Shown here: positions 35,188 to 43,057 of the stretch, in pieces
Numbering within the stretch: the first letter of the stretch is position 1
How the letters are laid out: every line of letters starts with the position of its first letter
Assembly: GCF_010731895.1 (NCBI RefSeq)
Contig: NZ_AP022596.1
Location: forward strand, 5,766,001-5,830,000
Length of the DNA stretch: 64,000 bases
Source of the DNA: Mycolicibacterium helvum
GTDB taxonomy: Bacteria; Actinomycetota; Actinomycetes; Mycobacteriales; Mycobacteriaceae
Direction of reading: 5' to 3'
Notes under the pieces: generated by a model
What the model saw: only the letters and a program-made list of their open reading frames with translations
What the model was told of the DNA's origin: nothing
The model's database searches: none
Translations under genes and position numbers: made by a program

Positions 35188-35562
35188 ATGACACTCGACA
35201 GCGAACCACTGGTGTCGTGCCAGTGCCGCGACTGCGAGTGCACCAACACCACCGGCCTTCTCGGCGGTGAGGGCGACACCTCGCTCTGTGCATGCTGCTA
35301 CGTCGACTGTCCGCACGTGCACGGGCCAGACTGCCAGCGGCCCGAACACTACAAGTACTACGTCGACTGGTCGGACGAGGACGGCGAGTTCCTCGGTAGA
35401 GCAGGCGAATTCCCCTCGCTGTCGTTCGTGGCGCCCGCACCGCACGAGGCGCTGGCCGGGATCAAACCGCTCGTATCCGACGCACTGTGCGACATGGTCC
35501 AGACCGGGGAGTCACCGCCCGCGCCGGACGCAGCTCTTCTGGATGACGGCGCTCAGCCATGA
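35188..35562 (+). CDS. Cys-rich protein with HicB-like domain
   Basis: A 124-residue protein. The N-terminal 40 residues are Cys-rich (CQCRDCECTN, CACCYVDCPH) and probably bind metal. The middle reads YYVDWSDEDGEFLGRAGEFP, followed by SLSFVAPAPHEALAGI, which resembles the HicB partner fold (strand-DGEF-strand-FPxL-EAL). The gene overlaps the next one by four bases (ATGA). The pairing looks like an antitoxin-toxin arrangement, but neither half has been shown to act that way. The C-terminus is acidic and Pro-rich. Confidence 0.6.
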   Translation: MTLDSEPLVSCQCRDCECTNTTGLLGGEGDTSLCACCYVDCPHVHGPDCQRPEHYKYYVDWSDEDGEFLGRAGEFPSLSFVAPAPHEALAGIKPLVSDALCDMVQTGESPPAPDAALLDDGAQP

Positions 35563-36221
35563 CCAGGATTCGCACTCTCCGTTTCCATTCCAAGCATGGT
35601 CCAGAGCTGCTTTTCGACACTGCACGCGAGCAATTAAAGGCGTTGGCCGGGCTGAGTCTGGAGATACCGCACGCGAAATCCCGCTTCACCGAGCGAGAGA
35701 TCCCACTTGAGTATCTGAGCTACTTCCAACCCGAGCACTGGGAACTGGTCACCGTCGAAACTGCTCTGCGGACCGGCCGCATTACCTATATGTCGCTGCG
35801 TCGCAAACTCGAATCCAACAAGTACCTCTGGATCGTCCTCGCCTTCGAGCACGTGATCACCGCATGGATCACCGACAGCCCCAGCAACCGCGCATCGAAT
35901 CCACTGATCGTCAACGACGGGCCGGTATGGGACGCCTTAGCCGAAGGCCTGGAGCCAAAAAAGACGCAAGCCATGTCCGAGTGGGAGCACGCGTACGTCC
36001 GGCGGGCTCGCGGACATCAGATACTCACCGCGCTCGCCACTCTCCCCCAGCGTCCCAATCGCGATCGACTCGCCCACGCTGCACAACTCGCCATCGCGGG
36101 CAGCACCTGGAATGAGGCAGCGGCCGCTGCCGGGTTTGCCAGTCGCAAGGGCCTGGACGCCACTGTCGCGCGCCTGCTGCGGGCAACTAAACGGAGCCGC
36201 CGCACGGGAGATGGTGACTGA
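35559..36221 (+). CDS. Unknown protein with C-terminal HTH-like segment, paired with the HicB-like gene
   Basis: A 220-residue protein I do not recognise. The N-terminal half is mixed alpha/beta, with HWELVTVETALRTGRITYMS and YLWIVLAFEHVITAWI, reminiscent of small RNase-toxin folds with a final HxxxxxW strand. The C-terminal 70 residues (LAHAAQLAIAGSTWNEAAAA, then GFASRKGLDATVARLLRATK) look like a helix-turn-helix. It is translationally coupled to the upstream Cys-rich gene. It lies 210 bp outside the prophage left boundary. The toxin idea is inference. Confidence 0.6.
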   Translation: MTRIRTLRFHSKHGPELLFDTAREQLKALAGLSLEIPHAKSRFTEREIPLEYLSYFQPEHWELVTVETALRTGRITYMSLRRKLESNKYLWIVLAFEHVITAWITDSPSNRASNPLIVNDGPVWDALAEGLEPKKTQAMSEWEHAYVRRARGHQILTALATLPQRPNRDRLAHAAQLAIAGSTWNEAAAAAGFASRKGLDATVARLLRATKRSRRTGDGD

Positions 36222-36384
36222 ACGTACTCCGTTGAGCCGCGATACCGAGCGCAACGGTCGCGCCGACCGAGCCCTCCCGCGACAGGGCATCGATGAGGAC
36301 CAACTGGCGAATCTTCAACCCGCCATCGATAAATTCCGCCGGTCTCACCACGCGCAGTTATGGCGATGCCACACACACTTCTGA
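36211..36384 (+). CDS. Small ORF, uncertain
   Basis: A 57-residue frame starting inside the end of the previous gene and containing DEDQLANLQPAIDKFRRSHH. No family is recognised. It could be a third gene of the pair or non-coding. Confidence 0.25.
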   Translation: MVTERTPLSRDTERNGRADRALPRQGIDEDQLANLQPAIDKFRRSHHAQLWRCHTHF

Positions 36385-36430
36385 TGCCGCGATTACGGCA
36401 TTAATGCAGGTCAAAGCCTGCATCTCTAAG

Positions 36431-36472
36431 TCGGGCTGACAGGATTTGAACCTGCGACCACTTGACCCCCAG
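36431..36472. repeat. Distal attachment site (tRNA-Pro 3'-half duplicate)
   Basis: 42 bp identical to 41311-41352, starting TCGGGCTGACAGG and ending GACCCCCAG, after which identity stops. It is only half a tRNA and lacks the D arm and 5' acceptor strand, so it is an att scar and not a tRNA gene. Confidence 0.92.
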
Positions 36473-36600
36473 GCATCACATGTGTGTTCGCCTGTGTTCG
36501 CGGGGTGTCTTCGGAGGTTCGTAAGGCGTTGTGCCACAGGCGAATAAATTCACTACGGACCGCCCCGGATATCGGCGCATACCGGCGGACTTTTCGACCT

Positions 36601-36623
36601 GGTTTGGGTAGGCGTTTGGGTAC
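36601..36623. promoter_or_regulatory. Candidate integrase arm-type sites (distal end)
   Basis: Two direct copies, GGTTTGGGTA (36601-36610) and GTTTGGGTAC (36614-36623), offset by 12 bases. The same pair, offset by 13, occurs at 41237-41260 by the other end. The 36473-36722 stretch otherwise shows no gene. Confidence 0.5.
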
Positions 36624-36722
36624 GCCGACGGGGGTAAAAGCGGAGGTCAACGCGCGCGAACGGTGTCTGTGTGCAAGCAAACGGCGATGCCACGGGCTGC
36701 GGCCGAGCTATGCTGCCCACCC

Positions 36723-37259
36723 ATGCGGGGGATTGCTATTGGTTTCGTTTCCATTGCCGTGTCAGTGGCGCTTGTCGGGTGCAGCGGCGGATCGAGCACC
36801 GACGTCGCCACGACCACCACAACCACCGCGTCGGCAGCTGACACCATCCCGCGCATATCGCCGGTGCCGATGCCAGTCCCGTCAAACACGCCCGCCGCGC
36901 CATCGACGCCGATCAGGCCAGTACCCGCTGCCGGGTCAGGATGCGATGAGGCACCGGCGCGGATCGTTGAGATGATTAACGCCGCTTTCAGCAACAACGA
37001 GCACCTCGAGAACATGCAGTCGGTGTCTGGCCCATCAGGCACCGTGATCGTCGGCGGCAACATCGTTGACGCCACCGGCACGCGGGTGTCGAGCGCGGAC
37101 TCATGGGTGATGTCCGGCGGTGCGATCTACGGGTTGAGCAGCGACGCCCGACGGCACACCCTCGTACCTGACGGCCGCGACGTAATCGGCGACTGGACTA
37201 CCTACAACGACGCCGTAGGCGAGTGCGTAGTGGCCGCCCTGCGTGCCGCGAATGGGTAG
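36723..37259 (+). CDS. Secreted lipoprotein of unknown function
   Basis: ATG at 36723 gives 178 residues with a signal peptide MRGIAIGFVSIAVSVALVGC. The lipobox is LVGC, so Cys20 should be lipidated. A Thr/Ala/Pro-rich linker follows, then a globular domain with two cysteines (GSGCDEAPARIVEMINAAF, and AVGECVVAALRAANG). Prophage lipoproteins of this type can act in superinfection exclusion, but there is no direct evidence here. Confidence 0.8.
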   Translation: MRGIAIGFVSIAVSVALVGCSGGSSTDVATTTTTTASAADTIPRISPVPMPVPSNTPAAPSTPIRPVPAAGSGCDEAPARIVEMINAAFSNNEHLENMQSVSGPSGTVIVGGNIVDATGTRVSSADSWVMSGGAIYGLSSDARRHTLVPDGRDVIGDWTTYNDAVGECVVAALRAANG

Positions 37260-37426
37260 CTGATCACAAACCAGCGTTCCGGTTCGCTAACAGCGAATCG
37301 TGCGAGGCGTGTCGCACCTCGGGAGCCAGCCCCGTCAGAAGTAGCGTTCTTGGCCATGGGGGATGCCGGCCGCAGCTCTACATCCCTACTAGACCTCGGC
37401 GGGCGTGTCGCGGGGATCTGTCGACG

Positions 37427-38287
37427 ATGAGCGATTCGGCGCTCGACGCGTTCGCCGCTTCCTTGGTCCCGCCCGCGCTCGATCGGACCACGGTCAGTGA
37501 GCGCCGGGAGCCGATCGAGGATGCAGTGAAGGCGAAGACGACCTCCGTCGGCCTCGTTGAGTCCGGCTCGTGGAGTCATGGGACTTCATTGAAGGGGCAC
37601 AGCGATGTCGACTACATGTCCTTCATTCCTGGGACCTCGAGACCGGTCCTCCCATCGACGGCTCTATCGAACCTGAAACAGGCTCTTACAGGAGCCCATT
37701 GGTCCGTTACGAAATTGGACATTTCGAGTCCCACGGTGAAGGTCACGTTCTATGCGCCCCCGCACTTCGAAATCGTTCCTGCCTTCTACAAGGGAGAGCA
37801 AGGGGGCATCGTTGTTTTCCGGATTCCTGGGCCTAACGACGAGTGGATAGAGTCAATTCCCCTCGCACACAACAAGTATGTGAGCGAGGTCAACGACCGC
37901 CTCGGCAAGAAGGTTAAGACGCTCGTCCGACTGGTGAAGGCGTGGAAATACAGCCAGGGTGTTCCCGTTTCGTCGTTCTATCTCGAGATGCGGACGGTCA
38001 AGTACTCAAGCGACGAGAGCGCCATCATCTACGACATTGACCTGCGCGCGGTGTTCCGCCGACTCGTTGCCGGAGAGATGCGCCCTATGAATGACCCGCT
38101 CGGCGTTGTTCCACGAATCCCGGCTACATCGTCCGAGGCGAACCGCACCACCGCCCTGCGACAGGCACGCGAGGCTCTCGGCCACCTGGAAGCGGCCGAA
38201 GCCGCACAATCCGCTGGCAACCGCTCCGACTACTGGTCGCACATGACGTCGGTTTTCGGATACGACTACCCCTATCCCGGCTGGTGA
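37427..38287 (+). CDS. CBASS CD-NTase (SMODS nucleotidyltransferase)
   Basis: ATG at 37427 gives 286 residues. The nucleotidyltransferase signature is intact: GSWSHGTSLKGHSDVDYM, with Gly47-Ser48 and Asp60/Asp62, and a third acidic residue near Glu115 in HFEIVPAF. The remaining helical region (KKVKTLVRLVKAWKYSQGVPV) is that of SMODS cyclases. On phage infection such enzymes make a cyclic di- or trinucleotide from NTPs. The next gene, a 2TM effector, overlaps by four bases. No Cap2/Cap3 genes are present, which fits a minimal type I CBASS. The nucleotide product is not predictable from sequence. Confidence 0.9.
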   Translation: MSDSALDAFAASLVPPALDRTTVSERREPIEDAVKAKTTSVGLVESGSWSHGTSLKGHSDVDYMSFIPGTSRPVLPSTALSNLKQALTGAHWSVTKLDISSPTVKVTFYAPPHFEIVPAFYKGEQGGIVVFRIPGPNDEWIESIPLAHNKYVSEVNDRLGKKVKTLVRLVKAWKYSQGVPVSSFYLEMRTVKYSSDESAIIYDIDLRAVFRRLVAGEMRPMNDPLGVVPRIPATSSEANRTTALRQAREALGHLEAAEAAQSAGNRSDYWSHMTSVFGYDYPYPGW

Positions 38288-38844
38288 GCGATATGTCTGC
38301 CTACCGATCCGCAATCACCGCCGAGCTTGAACGACTCGAAGAGGACATGCTCTTCACCGAGAAAGGGCATTTCGTAGCGGCAGAGGAACTGAAAAAGGCC
38401 CACATGTGGCTCGGGCTGATCGCCACTGTTAGTGCCGCCGCCGCCGCCGCGACGATCGTCGCTGATAAGTCGCCCGTGCTGTCCGGCGGCCTGGCATTAT
38501 TGGCGGCCTTGGCATCGGCCATACTCACCTTCGTGAAGCCGGAAGAGACTGCTGCCCAACATCTTTCCGCCGCACGGGCCCTGGGAGCCATCCGGGTCGT
38601 TGCACGCCAGCATCGCGAAGTTGACCTTCACCCCGACGCAGCGGAGGACCACGCCGCCTGGCGCGGCTACGTTACAACCATCGGAACCGCCAAGACGGAA
38701 TCGGATGCTGCAGCGCCTTCGATCAGCGATCGCCGGTTCGAGAAAGCGCGGCAAAAGATCCGCGCGGGCCACTTCAATCACGGCGAGGAAACCGAGTCGC
38801 GGCCGTCATCGCAAAGCATTCGAACCTGCCGCAAAAAAAGGTGA
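38284..38844 (+). CDS. SLATT-domain 2TM effector of CBASS
   Basis: A GTG overlapping the cyclase stop (GTGA) gives 186 residues; ATG at 38293 is an alternative. An N-terminal amphipathic helix (ITAELERLEEDMLFTEKGHF) precedes two adjacent TM helices (about 41-60, MWLGLIATVSAAAAAATIVA, and about 67-84, SGGLALLAALASAILTFV). A cytosolic helix follows (ETAAQHLSAARALGAIRVVA). This is the layout of the SLATT family, which accompanies SMODS cyclases and is thought to form membrane pores when the nucleotide signal is sensed. The C-terminal 60 residues are polar and basic. Confidence 0.87.
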   Translation: MSDMSAYRSAITAELERLEEDMLFTEKGHFVAAEELKKAHMWLGLIATVSAAAAAATIVADKSPVLSGGLALLAALASAILTFVKPEETAAQHLSAARALGAIRVVARQHREVDLHPDAAEDHAAWRGYVTTIGTAKTESDAAAPSISDRRFEKARQKIRAGHFNHGEETESRPSSQSIRTCRKKR

Positions 38845-38868
38845 CTACCGCGGGGTTAGTCAGCTAGC

Positions 38869-38895
38869 CACCCCCCATCAACATTCTTGGGGGTG
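38869..38895. terminator. Possible hairpin between convergent genes
   Basis: CACCCCC (38869-38875) and GGGGGTG (38889-38895) can pair with a 13-base loop between the convergent SLATT and DUF2971 genes. The stem is short, so this is tentative. Confidence 0.4.
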
Positions 38896-38913
38896 TGGGT
38901 GGACCACATCAGG

Positions 38914-39786
38914 TCACCAATCGCGGTACGGAATCTTCGATGGCACAACGCTTGGTACGGGACTGCCCTCCTGACGTTCGGCCCTTTTGAAGCCAGTGCG
39001 CTGAAGGTACATGGAGAGTGACCGCAGGCGGAGGTCAGCATGAGCTCCGGGTCCGACAATGACTGTCGTAATTGCATTCTCGGCAAGAGGAATTTTCGTC
39101 CGTGGTGTCATGCCGTACTTACTCGGCGTGAAGAAGCAGCTATCCGACCGCACAGCTTGGACGATGCGAACCTCTCCCTCTTCGACGAACGTGCGATCTT
39201 TCATGAAGGCAGCCTTCTCAGCGAGAAAGTGCGCGGTCCAAAACTCACGAGACTCGTCAGGTATTGATTCGTTCTCTCTCATCTCCTCCAGCTGAGATTG
39301 CATGAGGAGAATCATTGCGGATGGAATGTCTACGTTGTGCTCGTCCGGGTAGTAGTTGACCAGCCCCATCCGGTGGAAAGCATCAAAGTGTTGAAACAGC
39401 GCCTCGGTGTCAAAGCCGATGCAATAGCCCGACTTCGCATATGCGCGCCATTGGCTCAACTGATCGGCATTCTTTGACAGACTGACGATGTAGCAGTCTG
39501 CGTCGTGAGCCCGCCGGACGACCCTACTCATTTCTGCAACGTCTTCGAGATGTTCCGCAAGACCAGCATCGGCTGCGCCGTCGGGACGGTCTTTCAGCAG
39601 GCCAGACCTGAGCTCGTCCAGCTCGACCTGAACGGCGTCAAGGCCAATCTTGAGTTCTGACGCGTCGTTTAAGTAGAGCGCATGGGTGCCCCACAGTTCC
39701 CCCGACCCGTAGATTCCTTCGAAGCCGTCTATATCGGTGTAGTGATAGAGCGTTTTCGGTAAACCGCGTTTTGGAGGCTTCGCCAC
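38914..39786 (-). CDS. DUF2971 family protein
   Basis: A 290-residue DUF2971 protein. The family opening is LYHYTDIDGFEGIYGSGELW, followed by THALYLNDASELKIGLDAV, and the central motif is YIVSLSKNADQLSQWRAYAK, then GYCIGFDTEAL. The C-terminal half is helical, with SIPDESREFWTAHFLAEKAA. Members are often found in mobile and defence regions and are of unknown activity. Its convergent placement beside the CBASS pair suggests island cargo. A toxin or defence role is inference. Confidence 0.82.
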   Translation of the reverse strand: MAKPPKRGLPKTLYHYTDIDGFEGIYGSGELWGTHALYLNDASELKIGLDAVQVELDELRSGLLKDRPDGAADAGLAEHLEDVAEMSRVVRRAHDADCYIVSLSKNADQLSQWRAYAKSGYCIGFDTEALFQHFDAFHRMGLVNYYPDEHNVDIPSAMILLMQSQLEEMRENESIPDESREFWTAHFLAEKAAFMKDRTFVEEGEVRIVQAVRSDSCFFTPSKYGMTPRTKIPLAENAITTVIVGPGAHADLRLRSLSMYLQRTGFKRAERQEGSPVPSVVPSKIPYRDW

Positions 39787-39847
39787 GAACCGAATCGTAT
39801 GCGCAAACCTCTCTGATGCACTGGAGGCACCGTCCCGCCCTGGTCAA

Positions 39848-40321
39848 TCAGTAGAACCACCCGGCGGGTTGCGCGAGGTCGCCGGTGTTGTCGGCGGCGT
39901 GCCCGATCTCTGATAGTGGCACCGCGGTCTCGTTCGGTGTGGCGGCGAGAACCTCGGCCATGCCGGGGTCGGCCTCGATCAGCGTCACCCAATGCTTCCG
40001 GCGCGACGCCATGACCTTGCCTTTGCTGATCGCGTCATCGACGGCAGCCTCGATGCGTTCGCGCGCTGCGGCGGCGGCGATCCGGCGACCCTCCTGCGCA
40101 TCGCGGCGCAGTGCTGCGGCGGTGTCGGTGTCGATGACCTCCATGCCGTTCCGCTTGGCCGCTGCGGCAATTGTCGACGGCTTGGCCGGGTCGAGCGCTT
40201 GCACCTGCGCGGCGAGGTCGGTTGCGGTTGCCGCGACCAGGTCAGGGTCGTTGGTGTCGGCAGGCAGGCCAAGCGCCTCGAGCAGTGCCGCGGTCCGCGT
40301 TTCGTTAAGCGTGCGTTCCAT
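39848..40321 (-). CDS. Phage Mu protein-I-like head fragment
   Basis: ATG at 40321 gives 157 residues: RTLNETRTAALLEALGLPAD, a helical middle, then RRKHWVTLIEADPGMAEVLA, which resembles the C-terminal part of the Mu I protease/scaffold family. The protease half is absent, so it is either a short scaffold-like protein or a truncated gene. It follows the capsid remnant on the same strand. Confidence 0.55.
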   Translation of the reverse strand: MERTLNETRTAALLEALGLPADTNDPDLVAATATDLAAQVQALDPAKPSTIAAAAKRNGMEVIDTDTAAALRRDAQEGRRIAAAAARERIEAAVDDAISKGKVMASRRKHWVTLIEADPGMAEVLAATPNETAVPLSEIGHAADNTGDLAQPAGWFY

Positions 40322-40341
40322 TGTGCTGCATCCCTTCCGAA

Positions 40342-40582
40342 CTAGCTGATACCGAGCAGCTTCTTGACGGCGTACGGACGGTCCACCGCAAACGCCGGGA
40401 CCGCGTAGGTCTGGACGACCCACGATCGCGTGGACTTGTCCTCCCATACATCGACGGTGCCCCAATAGCAGCTGAGAATCTGCGAGCCTCGCGATCTGAT
40501 CGCGGATGATCGTCGGCGACTTGAGCGCGATGTCGACGGTGAGGGCGCGGCCGTTGAGTTCGGGGAGGAGCGCGTTAGGCAT
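40342..40582 (-). pseudogene. Phage major capsid protein with internal deletion
   Basis: The start at 40582 reads MPNALLPELNGRALTVDIAL and IIRDQIARLADSQ, a typical siphophage capsid N-terminus. The frame then shifts by one base, and the other frame reads YWGTVDVWEDKSTRSWVVQT, then AFAVDRPYAVKKLLGIS and a stop at 40342, a typical capsid C-terminus. About 200 central residues are missing, so an internal deletion joins the two ends near 40471. Confidence 0.75.
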
Positions 40583-40599
40583 GGCGGGGTCCTTTCGGG

Positions 40600-40771
40600 T
40601 TAGACGTAGAACGCGATCTCGGCAATGGCACCGTCGGCGGCACCGGTGACGGCGAACCCGACGACGACGCCGGTGGTGGCGGTGGATGCCGCGCCGCCCG
40701 CGCCCACCTGCACGTCGGCACCGGCGGCGACGGCACCGGCGGCCGCGACGCGCACGACGCCACCGCGGGCT
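40600..40771 (-). pseudogene. Phage head-decoration protein C-terminal fragment (DUF2190-like)
   Basis: The minus-strand frame reads RVAAAGAVAAGADVQVGAGG, then TTGVVVGFAVTGAADGAI and a stop at 40600. This is the C-terminal beta-rich end of small head-decoration proteins. The N-terminus is cut at about 40771, where the opposite-strand integrase fragment begins. This indicates a deletion junction. Confidence 0.6.
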
Positions 40772-41221
40772 ACGTGCACCTGTCGCGCGTTGATGGGGAG
40801 CTGGTGCTCACCGAACCGAAAACGGACCGGTCACGTCGGCGGGTGCCGCTGCACGCCGGGGCGGTGGCCGCGATCCAGGGGGTGGCGCAAACAACAGCTC
40901 CAGGAACGCCTCGCGGCCGGTGATCTGTGGACCGATTCCGGCGTGGTCTTTGCAACCGAGTTCGGGACGATGGTGGACCCGCGCAACATCCTCCGCACCG
41001 TCGAGATAGCTGCGAACAAGGCAGGCATCGAAGATGTCGGCGCGCACACCATGCGCCACAGCGCCGCGGTCGCGTGGTTCGAATCCGGGGTGCACATCAA
41101 GGCGGCCGCCGACCTGCTCGGCCACTCGTCGATCGCCATCACCGGCGACCTCTACGGACACACCAGCGACGACACGGCGCGTGCCGCGGTCGACGGTCTG
41201 GGCTCTGCCCTCGGCCTGTGA
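40772..41221 (+). pseudogene. Tyrosine integrase, C-terminal fragment with frameshift
   Basis: From about 40772 the frame reads YVHLSRVDGELVLTEPKTDR and then SRRRVPLHAGAVAAI. At about 40880 a run of five G shifts the frame by one, after which it reads RKQQLQERLAAGDLW and continues to the end. The catalytic HxxR (GAHTMRHSAAVAWF), the LLGHSS box and the Tyr in TGDLYGHTS are present. The N-terminal arm-binding and core-binding domains and the first catalytic Arg are missing. It lies beside the tRNA, as phage integrases do, and is inactive. Confidence 0.85.
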
Positions 41222-41236
41222 ACAGGCGTGCGACGT

Positions 41237-41260
41237 GGTTTGGGTACAGGGTTTGGGTAC
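41237..41260. promoter_or_regulatory. Candidate integrase arm-type sites (tRNA-proximal end)
   Basis: Two direct copies of GGTTTGGGTAC (41237-41247, and 41250-41260), offset by 13 bases, just after the integrase stop. They match the pair at 36601-36623. Confidence 0.5.
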
Positions 41261-41310
41261 AGACGGAAAAAGGCACCTTCCGAACCTCCGGAAAGTACCT
41301 CTGACCTGCG

Positions 41311-41384
<74 letters not shown>

Positions 41385-41463
41385 CGGCGCTGTCCGGGAT
41401 CCCCCGGCAGCAGATCGAAAGCCTACCGTAGGCCCCCGCAGACACCCGAATCGGCCACAGGTG

Positions 41464-42246
41464 TCACACCGTCAACAGGCGGTAGAGCCCGATCAGGCCG
41501 ACCACCACGATCACCGCGCGCAGCACGTTCGGCGAAAGCCGTCGCCCATAGTGCGCGCCCAGCCACCCCCCGATCAGCGACCCGGCCGCGATCAGCCCCG
41601 CCGCCTCCCAGCTCACCCGATCGAACGCCACCACCGTGTAGCCCACCGCGGCGACGACGTTGACCAGCAGCGACAGCAGGTTCTTGGCCGCATTCATCCG
41701 CTGCATGTCCTCGGGCAGCAGCGCGCCCATCACCCCGATCAGCAGGATCCCCTGCGCCGCGGTGAAGTACCCGCCGTAGATCCCTACCGCCAACGTGCCC
41801 AACACCAGCGCCGCCATCCGCTTCGGCGACACATGCTCTACCGACCGCCCCGTCGCCTCGGCACGCTGACGCGCATAGGCCTGGATTCGCGGCCCGATCA
41901 CCACCAGCACCAACGCCAAGATCAGCAGCACCGGAACGATCTGGATGAACACCTTCTCTGGCAGATGCAGCAGCAGGAACGCCCCGATTGCTGCGCCGAA
42001 CAGCGACGCCGGGATCTGCCAGCGCAGCCGATCCCACTGCCCGCCGAGCTCCTTGCGATATCCCCACGTCCCGGATACCCCGCCGGCCACCAGGCCGATC
42101 GCGTTCGACATCGTCGCTGTCACCGGCGGAAATCCCAGTGCCACCAGCGTCGGGAAGGTGATCAGTGTGCCCGAACCGACCAGCGAGTTGATCGCTCCCG
42201 CCGCCATGCCGGCCAAGGCGATAACGATCATGTGGGAGACAGACAC
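41464..42246 (-). CDS. TauE/SafE family membrane permease
   Basis: A 260-residue TSUP/TauE-SafE protein with eight predicted TM helices. It starts HMIVIALAGMAAGAINSLVG and has the typical repeats GSGTLITFPTLVALGFPPV and SGTWGYRKEL in the first half, and GGYFTAAQGILLIGV and SLIGGWLGAHYGRRL in the second. Such proteins export sulfite, sulfonates or other sulfur anions; the substrate here is unknown. It is 79 bp from the tRNA. Confidence 0.9.
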   Translation of the reverse strand: MSVSHMIVIALAGMAAGAINSLVGSGTLITFPTLVALGFPPVTATMSNAIGLVAGGVSGTWGYRKELGGQWDRLRWQIPASLFGAAIGAFLLLHLPEKVFIQIVPVLLILALVLVVIGPRIQAYARQRAEATGRSVEHVSPKRMAALVLGTLAVGIYGGYFTAAQGILLIGVMGALLPEDMQRMNAAKNLLSLLVNVVAAVGYTVVAFDRVSWEAAGLIAAGSLIGGWLGAHYGRRLSPNVLRAVIVVVGLIGLYRLLTV

Positions 42247-42373
42247 TGAAAAACCCTATCCGGATTGCCGATCATCGCCGACAGTGGGCATCGCGCTCAC
42301 CAAACAGTCTCCACTGCAACGTGATACGTCACACAGGACTACGTCGAGCACGAGACCAATAACCTCGTTCTCT

Positions 42374-43057
42374 ATGAGCGAGATACCAAGTACCGACCAG
42401 GCGCTGGCCGCCCTGAGCATGCCCCTCCTCGACGCGATGATGACCCAGCGAGCCATCCGACGGGTAAAACCCGACCCGGTCGATGACGCCATCGTCGCCA
42501 AATGCATCGAGCTCGGGCTGCGCGCCCCCACCGGCTCCAACGGCCAGAACTGGGAATTCATCGTCGTCAAGGACCAACGGGTCAAGGACAAGCTCGGCAA
42601 GCGCTACCGCCAAGGCTGGTCGCTCTACGGGGCCATGGGCGAGCGGATGGCCAAGGGCGACGAATCGATGCTGAAGATCCTGCGCTCCGTGAAATGGCAG
42701 GTCGAGCACTTCAGCGAGATCCCGGTGCTGGTCATTCCCTGCCTGCGTGGTGGCATGCGCCTGCCCTACGTCCCGACCCCGTTCGTCGGTGAATCGTCCT
42801 TCTTTGGGTCGATTTATCCGAGCGTGCAGAATCTGCTGCTCGCCGCACGTGCCATGGGATTGGGCGCGTCACTGATCACGATGCCGCTGTGGAGCGTCAC
42901 GTCGGCACGCAAAACTCTCGGCTTACCGCTGTCGGTAACCCCGGTCTGTGTGATTCCCCTGGGCTGGCCGAAGGGACGCTACGGCCCAACCACCCGTAAA
43001 TCAGTCGAGGACGTGGTGCACCTCGACTCGTACGGAAATCGGTGGCTCAAGCCCTAA
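42374..43057 (+). CDS. Nitroreductase family protein
   Basis: ATG at 42374 gives 227 residues. The FMN-binding pattern is present: MMTQRAIRRVKPDPVDD at the N-terminus, IELGLRAPTGSNGQNWEFIV, SVQNLLLAARAMGLGASLIT, and the final LGWPKGRYGPTTRKSVEDVV. NAD(P)H-dependent reduction of nitro or quinone compounds is likely. It ends four bases into the convergent small gene. Confidence 0.9.
   Translation: MSEIPSTDQALAALSMPLLDAMMTQRAIRRVKPDPVDDAIVAKCIELGLRAPTGSNGQNWEFIVVKDQRVKDKLGKRYRQGWSLYGAMGERMAKGDESMLKILRSVKWQVEHFSEIPVLVIPCLRGGMRLPYVPTPFVGESSFFGSIYPSVQNLLLAARAMGLGASLITMPLWSVTSARKTLGLPLSVTPVCVIPLGWPKGRYGPTTRKSVEDVVHLDSYGNRWLKP

Noticed and set aside
36431..36472. A second tRNA-Pro gene
   Set aside because: Only the 3' half is present; the 5' acceptor, D arm and half of the anticodon arm are missing, so it is an att duplicate.
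36601..36623. SigF-type promoter (GTTT...GGGTA)
   Set aside because: The GTTTGGGTA pattern lacks the 15-17 bp spacing, occurs as a direct pair, and recurs at the other island end, so an integrase-site reading fits better.
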